A DNA stretch of 64,000 nt from Axinella damicornis. Lineage: Eukaryota > Porifera > Demospongiae > Axinellida > Axinellidae. Location: assembly GCA_963931865.1 (NCBI GenBank), contig OZ007505.1, forward strand, positions 9,297,415 through 9,361,414, given 5' to 3'. Below the pieces are notes generated by a model that worked only from the letters and a program-made list of their open reading frames with translations, made no database searches and was not told where the DNA came from. The translations under genes and the position numbers were made by a program. Each line of letters starts with the position of its first letter. Within the stretch, counting starts at the first letter, position 1. Of the stretch, positions 1-11,900 are shown piece after piece.

Positions 1-32
1 CCCACTGTTATCACACAGTCTTTTGTTCTTAG

Positions 33-401
33 GTCCCTCAGTGAGCAGCTACTACACGAGGCACCCTCGGAGAACTTTGCAGAGAGAAGAGTGCAGTTAC
101 TGAAGTCACAGATCATTCAACTAGAGAGACAGGTGTGTGAACACCACATTATTACGTCATCAGTCGTTGGTACAGAATTGCAAAATGTGCTCCAATATGT
201 ATGTGTGACATATGGGTAGCTAGCTAGCCATAGCTAGGTGATTAGCCTCGTTCCCAGGCCCGAGCCTGGGAACGAGGCTTACAAAAGCCCAGGTGTTTAT
301 TGTTTCTGGGGACTCTTTGACCCGATGTTTAGGGTTGCTGTGTGGAGTGTACATATATACCAATTACATGTAGGTCTGCTGTTGTTGCTTGCATGTGTGT
401 G

Positions 402-437
<36 letters not shown>

Positions 438-3400
438 GGTCTGTTGTTGTTGTATGATTGTATGTCTGTTGTTGTTGTGTACAAGCATGTATAGGTCTTT
501 GTTGTTGTGTACATATACACACTAGGTGCTGTTGTTGTCCCAAGCTGTTAGCAGTAATACAGAAGTACTCATGGAGCTTCAGAATATGCTGGACTCGTTC
601 TTGCACAAAATGAGGTGCGTTACCGAGTGTGCATCATTGCCTGAATATTTTGACATAGTTCTGTTGAGTGGAAGTTCCAAAAGCACACGGTATTCTCCAT
701 GGGAACTGCCACAGAGGAAAGCATAGCCTCATTCCCAGGCCTTCTACATCTCCAGTTTTTGCAGCATAGCATACTGTCTCATGGAAGCCCTCTGATAATG
801 AAACTTTGTCTGCATAACTGCTGGAGCTAGCAGTAGATGTAGCTGAGGCTACATGTGTGGCCATATGGGTACCACCATATTCACCACTGATTGCTGACGT
901 CATACTGCCTTAGTGTAGTATTGTCTGGGTGTAGCCTCGTTCCCAGGTGACCGAGCACCTGGGAACGAGGCTAGTGTTGGTGCAGATTAGTGTGCACTTT
1001 ACAGCTAAGCACATGGATAACTATGTAGTAATGGACGACCATGACTCACCTACCCAACTCATGACTAGCACTTTGGGGAATGTTTTGCACAGGTTCAGTT
1101 CAGTAGGGCTTGGGAGCAAGGCTACACACAGCTCCTCATTTCTTCTATAGTACCCTTGTGAAGGCAGCTGATAGTGTGGTCACTGTCCCCCCTCATGACA
1201 TGGACGACATCATCAGCAGAGCCAAGACAATGAAAGGAAGGCTCGCTAAACGCAGTCAGGTAAAGAGACAATGATCATTAGTAGCTTCATTGCCAGGCCC
1301 CTCCCAGCTATCCGTCGCTTGCAGTACTGCAAGCACTGAAAAACTGGGTGGGGGCCTGGGAACGAGGCTATGTTAACTGCTGATTCATTTGCTGCTTGGT
1401 ATAAATAACTGTTACAGTGTTCGTCTGTGGAGAGCCTTGCCCAGCCCCTATTGTTCATGGACGCATTCCTGAAGCCTGGTAGGACCACTAAGGCCGAGAC
1501 CCCAGTCACTCTTATTGATGTCTGCAGTGGCAGGACCGAGCACATCAACCTGAGACACGTGGTGAGCACAGCTTACTATATCCAAACTCTCCTTGGAATG
1601 TCTACATGTATGCTTATCTGTGGTATTATTACCGCAGTTGTCATGGGAACTTTATACATGATTGGTAATAGCATGGGGTCATCATCTTCAGCAAGGCTGA
1701 CTGGCAATGTGCTCTGGCCCTGATGGCACAATGAGCGTGTATCTGCTCCACAGCTAATGCACCCTGGAAGTGGATAAATGGCACAAAGTGAAACTGAGTG
1801 CTGTTTCCCTCCCCGAGTGCAATAAGGGTGCTATACTGAAGCAACCCATGCTATCATTAATCAATCTTGCCAATGCAGCCTCGTTCCCAGGCCTTCACCA
1901 TGCACCTCCTGTTTTTATCACTTACAGTATCCAAATACATCTCCGTAGTTCCATACTGCAAGCAATACAACTGGAGGCGGCAATGGTCAAGTGTACAAAT
2001 GTGGCAAAGGTGTCGGAACAGTCGTACACGTGTTCCCAGGCCTTTTGCCACCTCCAGTATGAATAATGGGGAAATACTGAAAGTAGGTCTACTGAGATGG
2101 GAGCTGGCAGTAGACCCAGGAATGAGACTGAGTAGAGTCTACCCGGGAATGAGACCAAGTAGACCTGGGAATGAGACCAAGTAGACCTGGGGCCAAGTAG
2201 ACCTGGGAATGAGACCAAGTAGACCCAGGAATGAGACCAAGTAGACCCAGGAATGAGACTGAGTAGAGTCTACCCGGGAATGAGACCAAGTAGACCTGGG
2301 AAGGAGACCAAGTAGACCCGGGAATGAGACCAAGTAGACCTGGGGCCAAGTAGACCCAGGAATGAGACCAAGTAGACCTGGGGCCAAGTAGACCTGGGAA
2401 TGAGACCAAGTAGACCTGGGAAGAAGACCAAGTAGACCTGGGAATGAGAACAAGTAGACCTGAGAAGGAGACCAAGTAGACCCGGGAAGGAGACCAAGTA
2501 GACCCAGGAATGAGACCAAGTAGACCTGGGGCCAAGTAGACCTGGGAATGAGACCAAGTAGACCTGGGAAGAAGACCAAGTAGACCTGGGAATGAGAACA
2601 AGTAGACCTGGGAAGGAGACCAAGTAGACCCGGGAATGAGACCTAGAACGAGGACAAGCAGACCGAGAATGAGTTTATAATTAACCTCTTTCATTTGCCA
2701 GAGTCGCCTGGAGTCAAGGCTGGCTGAACTCTATGGAGTGTTGGTTGGATTAGAGGCTTCCGTTCAAACCATACCACCAAATGGATCTCTTCCTTCTCTG
2801 TTCCAACCAATGAGGGAGCACCTTGGAGGTCATGTGACCAAAAGCTGCAAGCTGATTGGGGAATGCTGCCACAGCTTACTCTGCCTGTCCCTCCTAGTGC
2901 CTGCAGCACCTTGGGTGAGAATCTGCTGGTAGTTTTGCAATGAGCAGAGTGTAGCTACTGCCGTGTGACCTCACACACCCAGACCGTCCTGCCTTGACCC
3001 TATAAAAGTCTTTGTGATTAAAGGGTTAAAGTTGGGAGGGGAGAGGGCTGTGCAGCAGGGGTTGCTATGCAAGTGGCTCAAGTGCTGGACTATGGATGTA
3101 GAGCCCAGGCTCTAGCCCTACTAGGTAACAAGTCACCTCCATCCAGAGGACATGAAGATATTAAACCCTTTGGGGGTAGGGCTGTAGAAAAAGAAGCTGT
3201 TGGTCATGGGGGACCTGGTTTTAGGGGTAATAAAAATTTCCGAATTTAACCCTTAAGTCTTTCACACAGTCAGAATGCTGACTGATCCTCATCTCCTTGT
3301 GTCCCCCAGCCTCCATTCAAATCTTCAGAGGTGTCCTTAGATCTCAGGGCAGACACCATTCTTGAAAGGCTACCCCCGTTTGTGAGAAGCAAGAAAGAGG

Positions 3401-6400
3401 TACGTGTGTGCTGTGCTGCAGGTGGCTAGCTAACTAAGGGAAGCAGATACGTAACATACACTACCCACATCTTGCAGTCTGTGAGAGATTAAGCAGCCAG
3501 AGGGCTCTATTGCTACTGCCCTTAGCCACCAGTGAAGTGGAAACTTGAACCCTGGGCCTAGTGGGTTCAGATACCAAGCGGAGCTTCTGGTATTTCACTG
3601 TACACTAGCTTGGCTGAAATGACTACGCATGTACTCCCCAACAGGGAAGGGAGGTGATTGAAGCAGCTGCCAAGGCATTCAACTATCACAACCAAATGCA
3701 AGCGACTAAGGTAACCCTAGCCTTATACCCAGGCTTTCCCTCCAGGTTATTCTCTACAGCTGCAAGAAAATGTCTAGTAATCTCTGGTAATCTCTAGTAA
3801 TCTCTAGTATACTCGTAGTAATCTTAATTACAAGACTACATACTTGATGCATCAATTCCCAGGCCCTCCCTTCCAGTGTTTGGTGGGAGGGCCTGAATGA
3901 CAACCCAAGACCTAGCCCAGATTTTGTGGAGGCCTGCATGGGAACGAGGCTACCCAAGACTTACATGTAGTCTATCAACCTCTCTTAGAGGGCTGAAGGT
4001 TGGGGGAGCCTCTCTTGCTTGCTTCTCCCTTCGCTCCTCTTCCAACTACCGGCCAGCACTATGAGAGAGCTTTAGACTACCAATAACCAACGGTTTGATT
4101 TGGGGTTGGAATGTGTAATGGAGGCCACACAAATCAGTCATCTTGGGGAGCATTTCACATACCACAAAATCATCTTTACGAGTCTGTTACAAGTGATCGA
4201 CATCACAAATTTCAAAGGTGGACGCTGAAGAGAAGCTTCAGATCTGTGGCGCCCACTAGCGAAGGATGTTTCACATAGTTCTCTATCACCTGTAGAATGA
4301 TGTGCATACGCTAACAGGTAATGAACAGCTGCCTACCACTCAAAACAGAGACCTGTGTGCTAGGTTTACCGCTCTGCAGAATGCCAAGAGAAGAAAGCAA
4401 GTAGCAGAGCTGCAGAGCATGAGATACAGAGGTTTGCATAAAGCTTGCAACAAGCCCTGCTTACAGTGCTGAGACTAGAAAACCACAAGTCCCACCCTGT
4501 GCCATTACCTTGTCCTTAACTTGCTTCCTACCCACTTAGCGCTTCCTAGCTATAATACGTCACTATGTACACAGAGTGGGACTTGTGGTTTTCTAGTCTC
4601 AGCAGTGCTCAGCAGTGTTTGTTGCAAGCTTTATGCAAACCTCTGTAGCTATGACAATCTGTTTTACGAATGAGTGGGTGTGGCTATCTGGATCGCTGAT
4701 CAGCAAAAATTTGCGGACACGCAATCTGTGAACGTGTGGTTGATTCGATGACAACTTTGTGTGGAGATCCTCGGTATTGTTCCCAATGTGCAGCCCAACC
4801 CCACATCCAATTTCGCTTGCAGTGCATTGTGCGAATGACTTCTAGTTTGGCAGAACCGGAGTTGGGAGCAGTTTGGATCAGAATATAGCCCCAACTTTAA
4901 CCGCATATAGCCTCGTTCCTAGATTTTATCTCATAGCCGTGGAGAAATCAGGATTTTCCTCCACGGCTATGAGATAAATCTGGGTGGAAGCCTGAGAACG
5001 AGGCTAGCTATACATCTTGAGTCCCATTCCTGGGATTACAAGCTTGGGTCAGAATCTAATCCTGACCCGTCTCTTCAACTCTAACCACATACCTATCTTG
5101 TGTTGTGTCTCACTCATTCCCACACCACCCTCTCATGGTATGGGAATGAGACCATTTGTGGTTGCTAATGTAGACGTCTATACATATACATCCTGCAGTG
5201 TCAGGCTCTTGAACACGAGTTGCAGTTCCACAAGTCAGTCTACGAGCTGCAGCTCAACTATGTGGAGACACTGTTTGGAGCGATGGGGTACGTCCAGGCA
5301 TGGCACGTGACAAATCACTCATGTTGTTGTTGCACTCAAAATCCTTGACTCTGAAAGTTATGTTATTTATTGTTATCATAAGCATTCCATGCTAGTGATT
5401 GTACACGGCTACATGGTTTCTGTTGAGGGAAGATGGTGACCTGCACTTCCAGCAAGAATAGGGTGGAAGTCTGGGAGACCACTTGGACCCGAGATATTAA
5501 TTTTACTAGGCCATGAATAGTATCTAAGTTTACATACAACTGGGTTGTAAAAAAAAAAAACACAACAATTACAAGTTTAAAGCTTCCAGTACACAAATGT
5601 AAACCTTTCTACCATAGTACCAAGGGGTGTATCATTGGAATGACCAAGAGTTTTGATACTGTCATCATCAAGTTTACATTGGTCATCAACTGTGGCCAGT
5701 GTTGTATGACAATTGATACTAATCCTCTGCCATTTCCTCCATGGCCCACCTGCATGTGCCTGGGAGTAGGAAAGGCTACCGGACATTTGAGCAGTCTGCA
5801 CAGGAGCTAATATGCCAACCTCTGCAAGGTTTGGTATACCTCCTACTATATGCATGTGTGTATCTGATTAGACTATGATTTGACCAATCAGAAGGCTGAA
5901 TTTGGCCCATGGACAGGAAGTAAAATTACTGTAAATTGCTAATGATCATGTCTACTGCTGAACACTGTCTCGTAAATGGCAAAACTTGTACAACGACAAT
6001 TCTTGTACCCAGTGGATACCATGTGTACATACTGCACTTCTAGCCTCATTCCAGGCTACGGCCTGGGAACGAGGCTAGTTCTGATCTATAGTGCCTGAGT
6101 GTCACAACTGCACAAAATGAGTGAATCAGATTTTCTCCTTGAAGAAGCACACACATCATACAATATTTTTTTGTTGATCTCAAGCACCTCCAGTAGAATT
6201 CCAAAATTTGACTATCCATGGGATACTGGCAGTTTGTCAGAAGTCTGTATGTACATACGTATGCGGGTGGGGTGAAGGGACCCCTCTTTCTTCTTTGTAC
6301 AAACACAGGCCATCTACAATTGAGAAGTTTTCACAGCGAGTTTATTTTAGAACTGAGCTGTGGCTACTTCTCAATCAATGGCTATGTGCATTAGTCCCAC

Positions 6401-7030
6401 ATCAACAGTTGGTCCCCCCCATGCCTTCCTCCTCCCCCACACAGCCGTCCTCCAGCACTACCATGAACTCAGACAAACAGCCAGTGACGAGGCACTGAGG
6501 AAGTTCCTCCAAGCATTCCAAGAAAGTCACCAGCAGGTGAGGAAACTTGCTCCAGTTGGCCTAACTGCCCGTGTCTGAGCCTAATGCATCATAGCGCCTG
6601 GGCCTATTGCATCATGGTATGGTCCCAACTTGCCAGCTGCCACTAGCAGGTGTTTTTTTTTACGTAGCCATTGGATCTTTAATTAGAACAGAACCATAAA
6701 TATAGCCTCGTTCCCATGCCTGCGCACCATTGGGCATGGCCTGGGAATGAGGCTACCATAAATACTGGCACAGTATTTTATGCTCTGACTATGAATAATG
6801 AGCTCCGTGAAGTGGCTGATGGCAAACAGTGCTGGTCCACCGTTAATCGCAGTGAGCAGGGAGAGGGGCTGATTGACAGAACCTACGTGGACTACAGGAT
6901 GAAGGACATCCTCTCTCCTCCATTTGGGCCAGTTGAGAGGCATGGGCCTCTCAATTCCCCCAAGCAAGAAGTAAGGGTAGGGATTGAGAAAGAGCAAGAC
7001 CAGTTGAGAACAGTCTGGTTGAGAAACTAA
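33..7030 (+). CDS. 3' part of an unrecognised multi-exon gene, probably coiled-coil protein
   Basis: I do not recognise the product. Exons read from AG/GT borders with open frames: 33-132, about 545 or 552-614, 1151-1259, 1418-1561, 2702-2914, 3310-3399, 3645-3710, 4296-4431 (3' end doubtful), 5193-5282 region, 6395-6536, and a terminal exon from about 6830 to the stop at 7030. Most phases join (exon 614 to 1151, the four exons 1418-3710, and the 5.2 kb exon to 6395). Two joins do not fit simply: 132 to the next exon, and 4431 to the 5.2 kb exon, so an exon or splice site is missed or damaged there. The roughly 450 visible residues are rich in Glu, Gln, Leu and Lys with heptad-like stretches (ALEHELQFHKSVYELQLNYV; FTALQNAKRRKQVAELQSM), suggesting helical coiled coil. 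No catalytic motif or membrane segment is seen. The 5' end lies outside the window. Introns contain minisatellite and palindromic elements. Confidence 0.6.
243..280. repeat. Tiny perfect palindromic inverted-repeat element
   Basis: A 38-bp near-perfect hairpin consisting of the terminal sequence TAGCCTCGTTCCCAGGC and its complement with only a few bases of loop. It is one member of a family found throughout the window. No clear target duplication is seen at this copy. Confidence 0.75.
397..436. repeat. (GTT)n microsatellite
   Basis: Uninterrupted GTT trinucleotide tract in an intron of the first gene, followed to about 530 by looser GTTGTTGT repeats. Long Val and Asn/Gln reading frames here are artefacts of the tract. 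Confidence 0.9.
932..973. repeat. Palindromic element, TAGCCTCG family
   Basis: 42-bp hairpin: TAGCCTCGTTCCCAGGTG, a short loop, then the complement. Same family as 243-280. Confidence 0.75.
1282..1370. repeat. Palindromic element, TAGCCTCG family, 89 bp
   Basis: Starts TAGCTTCATTGCCAGGCCC and ends GGGCCTGGGAACGAGGCTA. The inner arm carries a cttgcagtactgcaag palindrome, a motif also seen in the longer members at 32912 and 42190. Confidence 0.7.
2083..2672. repeat. Minisatellite, ~22-bp unit, in an intron of the first gene
   Basis: About 25 imperfect tandem copies of a unit like gacctgggaatgagaccaag with variants (cccgggaatgag, ctggggccaag). A higher-order pattern is visible because blocks of several units recur. 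The core cctgggaatgaga resembles the inner end of the TAGCCTCG palindrome family, so the array may have grown from such an end. Reading frames of up to 201 codons on the - strand are products of the repeat. Confidence 0.9.
4427..4647. mobile_element. Inverted-repeat MITE next to an exon end
   Basis: The left end cagaggtttgcataaagctt is mirrored at the right end (aagctttatgcaaacctctg), and a second inner arm (gagactagaaaaccacaagt) is mirrored too. Both ends abut TA, consistent with a TA target duplication as in Tc1/mariner-type MITEs. No ORF. The left end coincides with the modelled 3' end of the exon at 4296-4431, so the putative GT donor (GAG|gtttgc) would lie inside the element. Confidence 0.75.
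4908..5006. repeat. Palindromic element, TAGCCTCG family, 99 bp
   Basis: TAGCCTCGTTCCTAG at the left and the matching end ...GAACGAGGCTA at the right, with a long inner arm (tttatctcatagccgtgga / tccacggctatgagataaa). Confidence 0.7.
6041..6077. repeat. Minimal palindromic element, TAGCCTCG family, 37 bp
   Basis: TAGCCTCATTCCAGGC, a 4-5 base loop, and GCCTGGGAACGAGGCTA. Confidence 0.7.
6703..6755. mobile_element. Palindromic MITE, 53 bp, with 9-bp target duplication
   Basis: The element TAGCCTCGTTCCCATGCC...GGCCTGGGAATGAGGCTA is flanked on both sides by ccataaata (6694-6702 and 6756-6764). A direct 9-bp duplication around a palindrome supports transposition rather than chance. Confidence 0.85.
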
Positions 7031-7216
7031 ATGCACAACAGGTTCTGTTCCTCTTCAACCTCTTCATCTCAACTGCATGGCCTTGAGGATATATCCTACC
7101 CCGCGTGTATGACCACATAAACATGCATGGAATTCTTGTTAGCCGTGATGGTATGAAGCTGAAAAAAATGAGTCTGGGAATGTAAGTACAAACGACACGA
7201 TGAAGTTGTCCGGGCA

Positions 7217-7254
7217 TAGCCTCATTCCCAGGACGGGGCCTGGGAACGAGGCTA
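7217..7254. mobile_element. Minimal palindromic MITE, 38 bp, with 9-bp target duplication
   Basis: TAGCCTCATTCCCAGGAC, GGG loop, then CCTGGGAACGAGGCTA. Flanks are gtccgggca (7208-7216) and gtccaggca (7255-7263), one mismatch in nine. This is little more than two terminal repeats. Confidence 0.85.
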
Positions 7255-8309
7255 GTCCAGGCAAGGATCACTGTAGACCATTACCATTTCTTGCCCTATA
7301 CAAGCATGACTTTGATCCGTCAATCCTATGTACAATTAGCGATGGTATCCAAATCACTTTACATGGGCGTGGCATTTAAAGTTTACTTGCTGAATATACA
7401 CAGCTACAAAATGCAAATGAGAGTCTGAAGGCACTGGAACCTTGCTCAGGACCCCATACACACCCACAGCCACAAGGTGAACAAAACACTTTCTATAGCA
7501 CGCTGTTGTCGTCATCATTCTCTTCAAAGATTTCTGCATCCACCACATGCAGGTTTAGTGGCCCTATCCTTATTTGGACAGCACTTTTTTGAAAGTCTGA
7601 GTGAATTGGAAGCAGAATGCTCCAGAAAGAGAAAGGAACAGCTGTGATAAGCATCAGCAGTATCTACATGTGCAACTGTCCCAAGGTTCATGTTTGCTCT
7701 CATTCATAAACTCGTTTCTTCATTCTATTCTCATGAATTGTGATACTCATTCCCAGACTGTTCGTCCAGCTTGTATATCACTTCCAGTATAACAGATACT
7801 AAATGCAATCTGTACGTGCTGGGGTTGGTTGGGTCTGGGACTGAGACTAATATGAAGTTGCTGCAAGTGAATACCTGGGTATAATTATTAGCACCTGACT
7901 CCTCTCTGCATGTGCTCATCAAAGCTAGATCTTTGCTAATCAATACTGCATTTGAGCCTCGGTCTGGGAATGCTGACAGCTGCATATGAATATTTATTGT
8001 AAACAAGAGTGCATGATGACATCCGCCACAATGACGTCATCATGCATGCGCTCCGGTTATAAAATGTAGTGTAGTAGCTGGAGTACGGTGCAGTACTATA
8101 ATATACAAAACTTCATTTGAGCATGTCATAATTTTGATAAGCTCACACATGCGACTATTTCAACCATGAATTCTGTTCACTGATCCCTTCTAAGTCAACA
8201 TTGCAAGATTGGTGGTGTGAGAACACACCCATGCAAGGTAACTTGAGACGAATTGAATGGCACCTGTCGAGGTTGATCTCCTGCACTGCACAACTGTCTG
8301 CTTTGTTAG

Positions 8310-8625
8310 TCTCAGTACCACACCCCCACACTTGCTGCACTGTACCGATCGAGGCCATGCAGGTACCCAATTGCATGTTGCTATTCTCAGTACCACACCC
8401 ACACACAAGTAGGGACGAGTCAGGTGCATGCTGAGACTAGGTACCAAGTTCTACCAACTGCATGCATGTTGCTATAGGCTCAGTATACACAATCATGCAG
8501 GGAGGAGTCAGGTAGCTATAGACTAGGTACCAAACTGCATATTGATGCATGTTGCTATTTTCAGTACCATACCCCCACACATGCAGGGAAGAGTCAGGTG
8601 CCAAGATTAGGTACCCACATTAGTC
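8310..8625. repeat. Degenerate tandem repeat, ~95-110 bp unit
   Basis: At least three diverged units share: ctcagtaccacaccc-cacac, catgcaggga(g)gagtcaggt, gagactaggtacc(a)a, and ctgcatgcatgttgctat. No coding signal. Confidence 0.7.
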
Positions 8626-8977
8626 TCATTCCCAGACCCTCCCTGCAACACGGAAAGAGGGTCTGGTGTTCTGAGCGATATTTCTTGGCGCATACCATCT
8701 GGATACACTGAACCGATTTCCAAGTTCCATGTCAATTATACTGAGGTGTAGGCTACCACTAAGGGAGTGCTCTCATTTTAATTTTAATCTTAAAATAATC
8801 CCTGCATTGCCCTATCTTCATATTCTAAGCAACAAAAGTAGTATATAGGTACACAAATATACTTCACTCTACAACTGGAGTTCTTTCAAACGTGTGATTC
8901 TTACCCCCTCCAAGTAACTGTTGCTAATAATTGCTAAACCAAAAAACTTGGAAACCAAACTGCTACAAAGGTGGGTC

Positions 8978-11900
8978 CTACATGTCTCCGAGCTCGGCCA
9001 GCGTCGTCTCCAGTTCTGTCTTCACTTTTTCATACTTTCCTTCAGCCGTCTCCAGGTCAGCTGCACGTGAGAGAACAGTCCATTGATGTGACGATTCACG
9101 TTCACATGATGGTCACATGTACAGTCACATGGTTGTCACGCATCACCATGATACCGTATAGCACTTAAATTTTTCGGGTCTATATTTATGCCTCACTTTC
9201 CCACTTCTGCCTTCTCAGTGTTCATTTTCAGATACTGAATGTTCCCGTGACCTTCGAGACAGCTGAGGTACAGCAGTTCAGTACTGACAGCAGATATCAT
9301 ACACTACAGTACCACTTGGGAGAGCACTCTTTGTTGATCTGACAGCTTTACACTTTGGCTACTGTCCATCCTCACTCTTGAAGTACTAAAACAGAACCAT
9401 CTTCGTGTCACGCGCATACGCTTGAATACTGTCCACCTATGTATGTGCACAGCACACATCAAAAATCTTGTTGAAATAATTTTACTAGAGGTGTTCATAG
9501 AACACATACCCCACGCGCGGGATGTCTACAGGATACAGTGCAGCTACAATCGATGTGACATCTCTGCCGATGCGCATCGAACAGGTGCTATATCGCGTAT
9601 ACTGTGTTCGTGTATGGCCATATCCAAAGTGTGGAAGTGACCGCTTACCGTATATACAACAACGTGCATATTGTGAAGCTGAAGAGGTGGGGCCAAATGT
9701 TACGAATAAAATAGAAACAGTCTAAACAATAGTCACGACGTCTGTGAAGTACATAAATCGTGAGAAAATACTGTTTCCTAAGCATGCAGTTTCCAAATGC
9801 ACTACGTGTCCTGTTCTTGATAGGACTCTGAGGTCATGAAGAGGTGGAGCCAATGTTATGAATAGTTATGAAAAGTAGGAAATAGCCGGAATACAGCGAA
9901 ACAAAGCGCCTTTGACTTCAGTCAGGTACACATAGAGCAGGGTTTTTGCTATTTGCTATTGTTTGACTCCCTTTCGATGGTTTATGAGGGTCTGTCTATG
10001 TGGCGAGATTTCAATTTTTGACTGGACAGACAGACAACTGACTGACTGACTGACAGACGGACAAAACCGATTGCTTAACCCCGCTTCATGCATGCACGCG
10101 CGGGGTAATGAGCCATTTGTGAAGAATTAGACCTGTGAAGTTTAAGTAGTGCTATACAGAACTTGTGCACAATCATGCGACCTTTGCCTTGGAGGGATCA
10201 AATTCTAAGTGCAATGTGAACGAATCATTTCTCATTTCTCATTTCAAACGTTCATGATGTGGGAACCACCTACCTTCCATAGAATTGAGCCTGTGTTCCA
10301 ACTGCTTGTTGCTCCGCTGCAACTCCTCAATTTGAGATTCCGCATCTGCAAGTTTCTTCCGCAGCGCGTCCATTTTACCCTCTGACTGTTCATCTTAACA
10401 TGTGTACAAAGCAGAGAAACCGTAACAACAGCACAGATTTGACCTACAATGTAGGAGTAGGCAATCTTGCAGGGACATCAGAAGTGGTTTGGTTTGTCCG
10501 GCCACAGCTGACCACTTTTTTGCGGTGTTTTGTTCTCCCTAAAAGAAGTATGCTTGCCTACCTCGTGTGACGTTCATCAATAATCACGCCGCGAGCACAG
10601 TTGATTCGGTGGATTAGGGGGTGCTACTGCTCAGTTGGTTACAGCAGGGCTAGTTGCATCGATGCCCGCCTCCGATGACGTTTGAAGTGAGCATTGGTAC
10701 CAAAGGGAACACAAAAGTGTTCATAGCTCGATCACCAAGATGAGGTTCCACGCAACGTTTGAGTCAGTGTGGGTCAGAATGTCCATTGTCCATGCACCTT
10801 TTCTGAGTGCTGCGAGGTTTAGAATTATGCGGAACACACCAAGAGTGTAATCACGCATCTGGTGAGTATCGTACACCGCCATGCAACTTTGGTGTTGTGG
10901 AGGGATGAAATCCTTTGACTTGTGAAAATAACATCAAGATAGGACCAATGAAAGGTGGTATGTTTCGCATTCAGCAAACGTTTCCACCCTATTTTCAAAA
11001 CTCTACTGTTGGCACTTCAGCAACTCACGGAAGCCCAGGAAGCTCAGAACTCAATTCCCTGCCCGGCGAAAGGATAACCTTAGGTTGCCCTAGCGTAACC
11101 GTAATCTCCTGCTAATCCGCCCTCCTCCTCTTTGACCCCCATAGGTAAGTTTGAATGCCCCATGGTGAGCATCTTCTCAACTACACGTGTGCAGTATACC
11201 ATATAGCGGGTATCTTTCGCGGGTGAAAACTTTCGCGAATTGCTTGAAAATTAGATTTTCGTGGAGAAAACTTTCGCGGATTGCCGTAACCCAGTTCGCC
11301 ACACCCACTAACGCTCATTGGATCTGGAATGTGACTCAGCGGTCTGAGAATTAGAACGGTAAGCACTCCGCGAGCGCGAGCGAGTTACAGAGTGGAGTCC
11401 ACAGCGAATGGAGCTGTCACGCCATGTTTGGCATCTCGTTTTGCTATCTGTGCCTTCTGTTTGGGAGTGTAGTCGTCGTATATCTGCGTTGCCCGCTTGC
11501 GTAGGGATTCGTCCCCCCAGCCGTGCTGGATAGCCGGATCTGTAGTACCTTGACAGCCGTGATGCTGGGCCAAATACAGAGTCAGCGCGCTGGAAAAAAA
11601 GCGAACAGGGCTTCATCAGCTAGTACTCGGCATCTCGCAGTGATCCAGGTTGGTTTTCGGGGATAAAACTTTCGCGAATCGCCACAGAAACGCGAAATTC
11701 GCGAACGTTTTCACCCGCGAAAGAAACCCGCTATACGGTAATTATTTTAATATGTACGGTAATCTTTTGCTAGTTTGTACAAAAGCCAGTTTGAAGTAAG
11801 CTTTTAGCTTAGCGAACAAAGTTCCCAGGCTCTCGTTCTTGGAAGGGAGAAGAGAGCCTGGCAACATTGGGGGGGTTAAACCGTGGACTTCCGCCGCAAG

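Larger units (their letters stand above)
7031..8977. other. Intergenic region between convergent genes
   Basis: No gene is supported between the terminal exon of the first gene (+) and the stop of tropomyosin A (-). It contains the palindromic element at 7217 and a degenerate tandem repeat at about 8310-8625, and must include the 3' untranslated ends of both neighbours. A tgacgtcatcatg element and a tataaaa sequence occur near 8030-8065, but no transcript start is supported there. Confidence 0.6.

Noticed and set aside
2089..2694. 201-codon frame with repeating TWSHSQVYL
   Set aside because: Produced by a 22-bp minisatellite whose length changes shift frames; all three - frames are similarly open.
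7990..8070. Promoter with CRE (tgacgtcatcatg) and TATA-like box
   Set aside because: Lies between two converging 3' ends with no ORF or exon downstream on either strand.
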